This document shows, one piece after another, positions 56,784 to 64,000 of a stretch of 64,000 nt of DNA. The stretch is from Clostridium sp. D53t1_180928_C8. Its GTDB lineage: Bacteria > Bacillota > Clostridia > Clostridiales > Clostridiaceae. The DNA is taken from contig NZ_JADPEL010000001.1 in assembly GCF_015667795.1 (NCBI RefSeq), positions 202,574 to 266,573 of the forward strand, in the 5' to 3' direction. Position 1 is the stretch's first letter. The number at the start of each line of letters is the position of its first letter. Made by a program: the position numbers and the translations under genes. The notes beneath the pieces were generated by a model that was given only the letters and a program-made list of their open reading frames with translations, was not told the DNA's origin and ran no database searches.

Positions 56784-57233
56784 ATGAAGGTATTAATACA
56801 AGAAATAGACAATGAAATAGAAGAATATGTAAAATTGCATGTGCATGAATGTAATGATTCTATAAATACTCTTATTAGTTATATTAAAAACGATAATTAT
56901 AAAAGTATTAAGTTATCATGTCATAAAAATGGGAAGATATATAAAATTAAGAGTGAGGATATTTACTTTATAGAAACAAGGAAAAATAATCTATTAATTC
57001 ATATGGAAAATGATATTTATGAGTATAAAAGTAAACTTTATGAGTTAGAAAAGATATTACCAGAGAAATTTATAAGGATTTCTAAATCAACTATATTAAA
57101 TTTAGAAAAGGTATTAGTTTATAATCCCTTAATGAATGGATTAATGGAGGCTAAATTAATTAATAATGAAACAACTTATATATCTAGAAAATATTTAAAA
57201 GAAGTTAGAATTAGAATTTTAGGGGGAATATGA
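56784..57233 (+). CDS. LytTR-family DNA-binding regulator
   Basis: A 149-residue protein without receiver domain. A short N-terminal region (1-48) leads to the LytTR beta domain (about 50-145: IYKIKSEDIYFIETRKNNLLIH, LPEKFIRISKSTILNLEKV). AAGGGGGA precedes the ATG at 56784; an in-frame start further up has no such site. It overlaps the next gene by four bases. Pairs of LytTR protein and DUF3021-type membrane protein are common in Firmicutes, where the membrane protein is thought to hold the regulator inactive. Confidence 0.88.
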   Translation: MKVLIQEIDNEIEEYVKLHVHECNDSINTLISYIKNDNYKSIKLSCHKNGKIYKIKSEDIYFIETRKNNLLIHMENDIYEYKSKLYELEKILPEKFIRISKSTILNLEKVLVYNPLMNGLMEAKLINNETTYISRKYLKEVRIRILGGI

Positions 57234-57850
57234 TTATGAGAGAAAATATATTAAAAGGAATATATATTGGATTTACGTTGTTAATAAGTTCTATATTAAC
57301 ATTAAGACTTACAAACGATGTTGAAGGTTTAGTAGAAGCATTTAATTATTTTATACCAGTGCTAATAGGGTATATGTTAATAGGCGTTGTTATTCAATGG
57401 ATAAGAAGTTTGCCTCATAAATCAAGTGAGGGGAGTATGGGGGCAGGTATATATTATTGGATATTTCTTATTGTTTTAGCTGTATCAGTTATAGGAAATT
57501 TTATTCCTGATTATATTCGTTATATAGTTTTAGTAAATATAGTTGTAATAATAGTCTTGTGGATTTGGGATTATATTTCATTAAGTAAAGTTGCAAAAGA
57601 GTTAAATAGTGGTCGATCTTATAAGGATAATACACTACTAGTTGATTTAAAAGAAAAGCCAAAAACGAAAGAAGAGTTCTTTAAATTATTAGAAGAATAT
57701 TGTATAAGTAATAGAGTTTCATTAGAGTATGTAGAAAAGGATTTACCAGCTATTACACGAATTAATGGCGTGTTAAATAAAGTAGAAATAGGTTATTACC
57801 TTGATATAAGTGGAGCTACTATTTATACCTTAAAAATAACAGAGTTATAA
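57230..57850 (+). CDS. DUF3021-like membrane protein with C-terminal extension
   Basis: A 206-residue protein with four membrane segments (about 8-25, 40-60, 75-92, 98-118), as in DUF3021 partners of LytTR regulators, then a soluble domain of about 65 residues (140-206) not present in usual DUF3021 proteins of about 140 residues. This extension (EEYCISNRVSLEYVE, INGVLNKVEIGYYLD) resembles the free-standing protein encoded next. Translation is coupled to the LytTR gene by an ATGA overlap. Confidence 0.75.
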   Translation: MIMRENILKGIYIGFTLLISSILTLRLTNDVEGLVEAFNYFIPVLIGYMLIGVVIQWIRSLPHKSSEGSMGAGIYYWIFLIVLAVSVIGNFIPDYIRYIVLVNIVVIIVLWIWDYISLSKVAKELNSGRSYKDNTLLVDLKEKPKTKEEFFKLLEEYCISNRVSLEYVEKDLPAITRINGVLNKVEIGYYLDISGATIYTLKITEL

Positions 57851-57888
57851 CAGGTTATTAATATATAGGTATATAGGAGGTATTTATT

Positions 57889-58143
57889 ATGATTAAAAAT
57901 TTTCTTAAAAATATGATTAAAATTAATATAGATATACCATATGAAGAAAATCTTGTGTATCCTACTAAAAGTATTACTAAAAATGCAATAGTTCAATATT
58001 GTGATAGTGAGAACCTAAAATATGAATTTATGGATGATGATGAGGAAGGTAATATTATAGTGAAAATTAATGGGAAATGTTATGAGGTTATACGTCCTTT
58101 TGTTGGTAGAGGAGGATATGCAATTATTTGTAGACCTAATTAA
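57889..58143 (+). CDS. Small soluble protein resembling the preceding protein's C-terminal domain
   Basis: An 84-residue protein. After a basic N terminus (MIKNFLKNMIKI) it reads VQYCDSENLKYEFMDDDEEG, then IVKINGKCYEVIRPFVGRGG, which lines up by eye with the C-terminal extension of the membrane protein upstream (YC.S...L.YE, a gap, K.NG...EV, G...I). AGGAGG precedes the ATG. It ends the three-gene operon. Function unknown; a ligand-binding or regulatory domain shared with the membrane partner is plausible. Confidence 0.65.
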   Translation: MIKNFLKNMIKINIDIPYEENLVYPTKSITKNAIVQYCDSENLKYEFMDDDEEGNIIVKINGKCYEVIRPFVGRGGYAIICRPN

Positions 58144-58158
58144 TAATAAAATAATCAG

Positions 58159-58199
58159 ATATCACATTATATGTTTTGATATAATGTGATATTTTTTTT
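58159..58199 (+). terminator. Terminator of the LytTR operon
   Basis: A perfect 12-bp stem (58159-58170 with 58181-58192) followed by TTTTTTTT. Confidence 0.9.
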
Positions 58200-58530
58200 G
58201 CTTGCTGATATCGTTTAAATTGTTGAAAAAATGACAGAATAAATCAATAAACATTCAAAAAAGAAAGGGTTACAATTAAAAATATCAGAATCTTGATTTA
58301 GATATTAAAATGATAAATTCTTAATAAAAATAAGTTTAATAGACATAATACTTAATTTTTTTAAGCAAACTATATAAAAATAATAATAAAAAATTGAAAT
58401 TATATATAAATTCGTATATAATATTAATAAAATAAATACTTGGAATAAATTAGAAATGACTTTTTAAAAAAAGTAATTTCATTTATAATTTTGAGGAAAA
58501 TACTAGACTAGTGAAAAAGGAGCGTTATAT
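58200..58530 (+). promoter_or_regulatory. gltB leader region with inverted repeat
   Basis: A very AT-rich stretch of 331 bp before gltB. GAAATGACTTTTT pairs with AAAAAGTAATTTC (58453-58480, one mismatch) about 50 bp before the start. It might be an operator or attenuator. No known riboswitch or divergent GltC-type gene was recognised. Confidence 0.35.
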
Positions 58531-61500
58531 ATGAAGGAAAATTGGGGGCTGTATAATAGCAGTTTTGAACATGACGCATGCGGAATTGGGGCTGTAGTAA
58601 ATATAAAAGGAAAGAAATCTAATAAAATTATTAGTGATGCTTTAGATATTTTAGAAAATTTAAAGCATAGGGGTGGTACTGGAGCAGATGAAAATACTGG
58701 TGATGGTGCTGGTATATTAATTCAGATACCTCATAATTTCTTTAAGAGAGTATGTAATGATAAAAATATAAATTTGCCGGAAAATGGTGAATATGCAGTA
58801 GGTGTATTATTTCTTCCTAATGAAGAAAAGGAAAGGGAAATAGCATTAAATATTATGAATAAGGTTTTAGTGGAGAAACATTATGAAACCTTATTATTAA
58901 GAGATGTTCCTATAGACTATAGTGGCCTTGGAAAAGCAGCTTTAGAATCTATGCCAAATATTAAACAAATTATATTAAACAATCCAGATAAAATAAAAGA
59001 CTCTAAAGATTTTGAAAAAAGCCTATATATATTAAGAAGAAATATAGAAAAGGCCTTTAACTCAGAAAAAGAATTAAATGATTGTAGTGCTTATATAGCA
59101 TCCCTTTCATCAAAGACAATGGTTTATAAAGGAATGTTATTATCAACACAAGTAAGAGAATTTTATAGTGATTTATTAGACAAGGATGTTGAATCAGCTA
59201 TAGCATTAGTTCACTCAAGATACTCAACAAATACATTCCCAAGCTGGGAGAGAGCGCATCCTAATAGAATGATGGTTCATAATGGAGAAATAAACACTTT
59301 AAGAGGAAATGTTAATAAAATTTACTCAAGAGAGGGGTCTATTACTTCAGAGATATTTGGAGATAAGCTTTCTGAAGTATTACCTATAATAAACAAGGAA
59401 GGTTCAGATTCTGCAACTTTCGATAATGTACTAGAATTTTTATATATTGGTGGAAGGGATTTAGCTAGATCAATATTAATGCTAATACCTGAGCCATGGG
59501 AAAAATCTAAAAATATAGATGAAGACAAAAGAGCTTTCTATAAGTATAATTCAACATTAATGGAACCTTGGGATGGACCAGCATCTATAGTATTTACTGA
59601 TGGAGATATAGTAGGAGCAGTTTTAGATAGAAATGGATTAAGACCATCAAGATATTATATAACAGATGATGGATATCTATATCTTTCATCAGAAACTGGT
59701 GCGGTATACATAGATGAAGAAAGAGTGGTTAGAAAAGATAGATTAGAACCAGGAAAGATTTTATTAGTGGATACTGTTAAAGGTGAACTTATTGAAGATT
59801 CAGAGGTTAAGAAGAAATATAGTTTAGAAAAACCATATAAAGAATGGTTAGATGAAAGATTAACGCCACTTAAAGGTATAAATATAGATAATTATGAAGA
59901 AAAATTTATGAATAAGGAAGAAAGAACAACTTATCAAAAGATTTTTGGCTATGGATATGAGGATTTAAAAACTAATATATATGAAATGGCTCAAAATATG
60001 CATGAGCCAATGGCAGCTATGGGAATTGATACTCCTCTTGCGGTATTGTCATTAAAGGAACAACCATTATTTAATTATTTTAAGCAGTTATTTGCTCAAG
60101 TAACTAATCCTCCAATAGATGCAATAAGAGAAGAAATTGTAACATCAACTAATGTTTATTTAGGATCTAAAGGAAATATATTAGATGATTGCCCAGAAAG
60201 CTGTAGGCAGATAGAAATAGTTAATCCAATTATCAATGATATAGATTTAGAAAAAATAAAATCATTAGATGGTCAAGGATATAATATTAAAACATTAGAT
60301 ATTACTTTTGATAAAACTAAGGTAAATAGTTTAGAAATATCATTAAAATACTTGTGTAGGGAAGCACTTCAACTTATTAAAGAAGGCGCTAATGTAATTA
60401 TATTAAGTGATAGACTTGTAGATGAAGCAAATGTACCAATTCCTTCATTATTAGCTGTTGCAGCAATGAATAATTATTTAATTAAAAAAGGTGTTAGAAG
60501 CTTAGCAGATATTATTATAGAAACTGCAGAAGCAAGGGAAGTTCATCACTTTGCAACACTTTTAGGCTACGGAGCTACAGCGGTTAATCCATATTTAGCA
60601 TATCAATGTATTCATGAATTAATTGAAGATGGAATGGTTACACTTCCATATACTAAGGCTACTGATAATTATGATAAGGCTGTTGTTAAGGGAATAACTA
60701 AAATTTTATCTAAAATGGGTATTTCGGCTATTAGATCATATCAAGGGGCTCAAATATTTGAAGCTTTAGGTATAGATAAAGCTGTAATAGATAAATACTT
60801 TACAAATACGACTAGTAGAATTGGTGGACTAACTTTAAGCGATATAGAAAAAGAAGCAGTATCAAAACATGAGAAAGCTTATAATAAGAGATATAAACAA
60901 CTTAATTTAAATTTAGATAACTTTGGAAGAGATAAGTTAAGAAGTGAAGGTGAAAAGCACTTATATAATCCAGTAACTATTTATATGTTACAACAAGCAA
61001 CAAAATCTGGAGATTATAATAAGTTTAAGGAATATTCTACTTTAATAAGTAAAGAAGAAGAAGGATTAACATTAAGAGGATTATTAGATTTTAAATTTGA
61101 AGAAAATCCTATTCCATTAGAGGAAGTAGAATCAGTAGCATCAATTGTTAAGAGATTTAAGACTGGAGCAATGTCTTATGGTTCTATTTCTAAGGAAGCT
61201 CATGAGGCACTTGCTATAGCAATGAACAGATTAGGTGGAAAATCTAATACTGGGGAAGGTGGAGAAGACAGAGAAAGATGGGTTCCACTTGCTAATGGTG
61301 ATTCAAAGAGATCTAAAATTAAGCAAATAGCATCAGGTAGATTTGGTGTTACATCTGAATATTTAGTTAATGCCGATGAATTACAGATAAAAATGGCTCA
61401 AGGAGCAAAACCAGGAGAAGGTGGACAACTTCCAGCACATAAGGTATATCCTTGGATTGCCAAAACAAGAAAATCAACTACAGCAGTTGGTCTTATTTCA

Positions 61501-63099
61501 CCACCACCTCATCATGATATTTATTCAATAGAAGACTTAGCTCAGCTTATATATGATTTAAAGAATTCTAATATATATGCAGATATTTCAGTAAAGCTAG
61601 TTGCAGAAGCTGGTGTTGGAACAGTTGCAGCAGGTGTTGCTAAGGCTGGGGCTGATGTAATATTAGTATCAGGTTATGATGGAGGAACAGGGGCATCACC
61701 TAAGACGTCTATACAACATGCAGGTCTTCCATGGGAATTAGGTTTAGCCGAAGCTCATCAAACACTTGTTATGAATAATTTAAGGGATAGAGTTAGAGTT
61801 GAAACAGACGGTAAGCTTATGACAGGAAGGGATGTAGCAATAGCAGCATTACTTGGAGCAGAGGAATTTGGATTTGCAACTGCACCACTTGTAGCTTTAG
61901 GTTGTGTAATGATGAGAGTGTGCAACTTAGATACATGTCCAGTTGGAGTTGCAACTCAAAATGAAGAACTTAGAAAGAGATTTACTGGTAAGCCAGAGTA
62001 TGTAGTGAATTTTATGGAGTTTATTGCAGAAGAGTTGAGAGAATATATGGCTAAACTAGGATTTAGAACTATTGATGAAATGGTTGGTAGGGTAGATAAG
62101 TTAAAGAAAAAAGAAAAGCTTAATAATTGGAAAGCAGAAAGAGTTGATTTATCGTTAGTATTAGATAAATCACAAGTTAATTCTGAAAATGGTGTTAAGT
62201 TCAATATAGAAAATAAGTATGATCATAAACTTAATTTAGTTAAAGATTCAACACTTCTTTTAGAACTTGCAAAACCTGCATTAGATAATAGAGATAAGGT
62301 TAAAATAGAGATTGATATTTTAAATACAGATAGAACATTTGGGACTATATTAGGTTCAGAAATAACTAGAAGATATAATGAAGAAGGATTAGAAGAAGAT
62401 ACAATTTGGATTAAGTGTACAGGAGCAGCAGGTCAAAGTTTTGGAGCATTTATACCAAAGGGATTAACTTTAGAAGTTGAAGGCGATGGTAATGACTATG
62501 TTGGTAAGGGATTATCAGGAGGAAAAATAGTTGTATATCCACCTAAAAATAGTAAGATAGTTGCTGAAGAAAATATAATTGTTGGTAATGTTGCTTTATA
62601 TGGTGCTACATCTGGTAAAGCATTCTTTAATGGAGTTGTTGGAGAAAGATTCTGTGTAAGGAATTCAGGGGCAACAGCTGTAATAGAAGGTTGTGGAGCG
62701 CATGGCTGCGAGTATATGACTGGTGGAAAAGCTGTTATATTAGGAGAAACAGGAGTAAACTTTGCAGCTGGTATGAGTGGCGGAATTGCTTATGTTTTAG
62801 ATGAAAATGAAAAGTTTGTCTCTAGAGTTAATAAGGAAATGGTTCTTATTGAAGTACCAAACTCTGAAGATGTTAATTTCTTAAAAGATATAATTACAGA
62901 ACATTATAAGATTACAAGCTCACAAAAGGCTAAGGCTATTTTAGATAATTTTGATTTATATATAAGCAAAATTAAAAAGGTAATTCCAAAAGATTATAAA
63001 GAAGTTTTAGAGCTTGTTAAAATAAACGAGAAAAAAGGATTTACTAGAGATGAAGCTTTAGTTAATGCTTTCTATGAAAAAACAGGGAAGAGAGTGTAA
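58531..63099 (+). CDS. gltB: Glutamate synthase, large (alpha) subunit
   Basis: A 1522-residue ferredoxin/NADPH-type GOGAT large subunit of normal length. The class II amidotransferase domain starts after a 16-residue propeptide with the nucleophile Cys17 in [10 protein letters not shown]. The central domain, the FMN-binding synthase domain (about 800-1200: [49 protein letters not shown]) and the 3Fe-4S cysteines in [15 protein letters not shown] follow; the C-terminal beta-helix domain ([10 protein letters not shown]) ends it. It makes two glutamates from glutamine and 2-oxoglutarate with gltD, which starts 12 bp later. Confidence 0.96.
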   Translation: MKENWGLYNSSFEHDACGIGAVVNIKGKKSNKIISDALDILENLKHRGGTGADENTGDGAGILIQIPHNFFKRVCNDKNINLPENGEYAVGVLFLPNEEKEREIALNIMNKVLVEKHYETLLLRDVPIDYSGLGKAALESMPNIKQIILNNPDKIKDSKDFEKSLYILRRNIEKAFNSEKELNDCSAYIASLSSKTMVYKGMLLSTQVREFYSDLLDKDVESAIALVHSRYSTNTFPSWERAHPNRMMVHNGEINTLRGNVNKIYSREGSITSEIFGDKLSEVLPIINKEGSDSATFDNVLEFLYIGGRDLARSILMLIPEPWEKSKNIDEDKRAFYKYNSTLMEPWDGPASIVFTDGDIVGAVLDRNGLRPSRYYITDDGYLYLSSETGAVYIDEERVVRKDRLEPGKILLVDTVKGELIEDSEVKKKYSLEKPYKEWLDERLTPLKGINIDNYEEKFMNKEERTTYQKIFGYGYEDLKTNIYEMAQNMHEPMAAMGIDTPLAVLSLKEQPLFNYFKQLFAQVTNPPIDAIREEIVTSTNVYLGSKGNILDDCPESCRQIEIVNPIINDIDLEKIKSLDGQGYNIKTLDITFDKTKVNSLEISLKYLCREALQLIKEGANVIILSDRLVDEANVPIPSLLAVAAMNNYLIKKGVRSLADIIIETAEAREVHHFATLLGYGATAVNPYLAYQCIHELIEDGMVTLPYTKATDNYDKAVVKGITKILSKMGISAIRSYQGAQIFEALGIDKAVIDKYFTNTTSRIGGLTLSDIEKEAVSKHEKAYNKRYKQLNLNLDNFGRDKLRSEGEKHLYNPVTIYMLQQATKSGDYNKFKEYSTLISKEEEGLTLRGLLDFKFEENPIPLEEVESVASIVKRFKTGAMSYGSISKEAHEALAIAMNRLGGKSNTGEGGEDRERWVPLANGDSKRSKIKQIASGRFGVTSEYLVNADELQIKMAQGAKPGEGGQLPAHKVYPWIAKTRKSTTAVGLISPPPHHDIYSIEDLAQLIYDLKNSNIYADISVKLVAEAGVGTVAAGVAKAGADVILVSGYDGGTGASPKTSIQHAGLPWELGLAEAHQTLVMNNLRDRVRVETDGKLMTGRDVAIAALLGAEEFGFATAPLVALGCVMMRVCNLDTCPVGVATQNEELRKRFTGKPEYVVNFMEFIAEELREYMAKLGFRTIDEMVGRVDKLKKKEKLNNWKAERVDLSLVLDKSQVNSENGVKFNIENKYDHKLNLVKDSTLLLELAKPALDNRDKVKIEIDILNTDRTFGTILGSEITRRYNEEGLEEDTIWIKCTGAAGQSFGAFIPKGLTLEVEGDGNDYVGKGLSGGKIVVYPPKNSKIVAEENIIVGNVALYGATSGKAFFNGVVGERFCVRNSGATAVIEGCGAHGCEYMTGGKAVILGETGVNFAAGMSGGIAYVLDENEKFVSRVNKEMVLIEVPNSEDVNFLKDIITEHYKITSSQKAKAILDNFDLYISKIKKVIPKDYKEVLELVKINEKKGFTRDEALVNAFYEKTGKRV

Positions 63100-63111
63100 G
63101 GAGGTAGTATC

Positions 63112-64000
63112 ATGGGAAAAGCAACAGGTTTTATGGAATTCGATAGAAAAAATTGTGCTAGAGAGGATGCACTAAATAGAATAAATCATTGGAATGAATT
63201 TGATACACCACTTACTGAAGAAGCAAGAAAAGAACAAGGTGCTAGATGTATGGATTGTGGAGTTCCATTTTGTCAATCAGGAATAATGTTAAATAATATG
63301 GCAACAGGATGTCCACTTCACAATCTTATTCCAGAGTGGAATAACTTTGTATATTTAGGAAAATGGGAATTAGGATTAGAAAGACTTTTAAAAACTAGTA
63401 ATTTCCCAGAGTTTACATCAAGAGTATGCCCAGCATTATGTGAAAATGCTTGTACTTGTGGTTTACATGGTGATGCTGTTACAGTTAAAGCTAATGAAAA
63501 ATATTTAATAGAAAAGGGGTTTAGCGAAGGTATAATTAAAGCAAATCCACCAGAAATAAGAACTAATAAAAAGGTTGCTGTAATAGGATCAGGACCATCA
63601 GGGCTTGCTGCAGCTGATTTCCTAAATAAGTTAGGTCATAGTGTTACTGTATATGAAAGAGAAGATTATGTTGGTGGACTTATGATGTATGGTATACCAA
63701 ATATGAAGCTTGAAAAAACTGTTATAGAGAGAAGAGTTAATATTCTTAAAGAAGAGGGAATAACCTTTAAAACTTGTGTCAATATAGGTGTAGATGTAAA
63801 GTATAATGAGTTAGATAAAGAGTATGATGCAATAGTAGTAACTATTGGTGCATCTAAGCCGAGAAACTTAAATGCTCCTGGAAGAGAGCTTAATGGAATT
63901 CACTTTGCAGTAAAATATTTAACTAATAATACTAAAAGAATAGTGGGTTCTCAATTTAATAAAGGAACTGATATTTTAGCAACTGATAAAGATGTAATAG
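63112..64000 (+). CDS. gltD: Glutamate synthase, small (beta) subunit (3' partial)
   Basis: The frame opens at ATG 63112, after AAGGAGG that overlaps the gltB stop, and is still open at the window end (296 codons). The N terminus MGKATGFMEFDRKNCARED is typical. Two [4Fe-4S] cysteine groups appear (ARCMDCGVPFCQ with GCPLHN; RVCPALCENACTCGLHG), then the FAD-binding GSGPSGLAAADFL and GIPNMKLEK. It transfers electrons from NAD(P)H to the large subunit. The C-terminal part lies beyond the window. Confidence 0.95.
   Translation, partial: MGKATGFMEFDRKNCAREDALNRINHWNEFDTPLTEEARKEQGARCMDCGVPFCQSGIMLNNMATGCPLHNLIPEWNNFVYLGKWELGLERLLKTSNFPEFTSRVCPALCENACTCGLHGDAVTVKANEKYLIEKGFSEGIIKANPPEIRTNKKVAVIGSGPSGLAAADFLNKLGHSVTVYEREDYVGGLMMYGIPNMKLEKTVIERRVNILKEEGITFKTCVNIGVDVKYNELDKEYDAIVVTIGASKPRNLNAPGRELNGIHFAVKYLTNNTKRIVGSQFNKGTDILATDKDVI

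Overview
The window is low-GC (roughly 30% G+C), densely packed DNA in the style of Clostridium sensu stricto: strong AGGAGG-type ribosome binding sites, AT-rich codon use, U-tailed hairpin terminators, sortase LPxTG surface enzymes, and a pentose operon matching the ara cluster known from clostridia. A gut or plant-polysaccharide habitat is an inference from the gene content. No rRNA, tRNA, insertion sequence, prophage or CRISPR array was seen. The species cannot be named from the sequence alone.

Layout. 1-10 kb: a domain-permuted GH3 glycosidase (5' end outside the window), a wall-anchored NagZ-like GH3 enzyme, and a sucrose module (LacI repressor, sucrose phosphorylase, fructokinase) with a 26-bp operator, plus a divergent esterase. 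10-17.5 kb: a nucleoside salvage operon (GntR regulator, udp, nupC, deoB, split transketolase, deoD, transaldolase) that turns ribonucleosides into ribose-5-phosphate and then glycolytic intermediates. 17.7-23.5 kb: a mannose-type PTS module (ManR-like activator, IIBC, IIA, HAD phosphatase, ManA) with a conserved inverted-repeat element at its promoters. 23.8-31 kb: an orphan membrane protein, a DeoR regulator with a 6-phospho-beta-glucosidase, a flavin protein with an HxlR regulator, and sigma-54.

30.5-43.3 kb: the arabinose/arabinan locus (AraR, AraD, transketolase, AraK-type ribulokinase, transaldolase, AraA, GH51 arabinofuranosidase, a small cysteine-rich protein, and a wall-anchored GH43 arabinanase), with AraR boxes before araR and araD. 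The surface arabinanase would release arabino-oligosaccharides, AbfA would split them inside the cell, and AraA/AraK/AraD would make xylulose-5-phosphate for the operon's own transketolase and transaldolase. No sugar importer for arabinose or sucrose lies in the window.

43-64 kb: a YesL-type membrane protein, a small secreted protein, a 27-codon small ORF, a Bce-type peptide-antibiotic sensing and resistance module (response regulator, intramembrane-sensing kinase, ABC ATPase, permease), a large secreted protein joining a cysteine-phytase/PTP-like domain to a GxGYxYP domain, a second orphan membrane protein related to the one at 23.8 kb, a lipoprotein, a DAACS symporter with cysteine synthase, a LytTR/DUF3021-like operon, and glutamate synthase gltB with the start of gltD.

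The most unusual items are the PTP-phytase/GxGYxYP fusion, the two-copy orphan membrane family, the C-terminal domain of the LytTR-operon membrane protein that reappears as a free-standing gene next door, the 27-codon ORF before the Bce module, the ManR-associated inverted-repeat elements at fixed spacing, and a possible pseudoknot at 53.93-54.04 kb.
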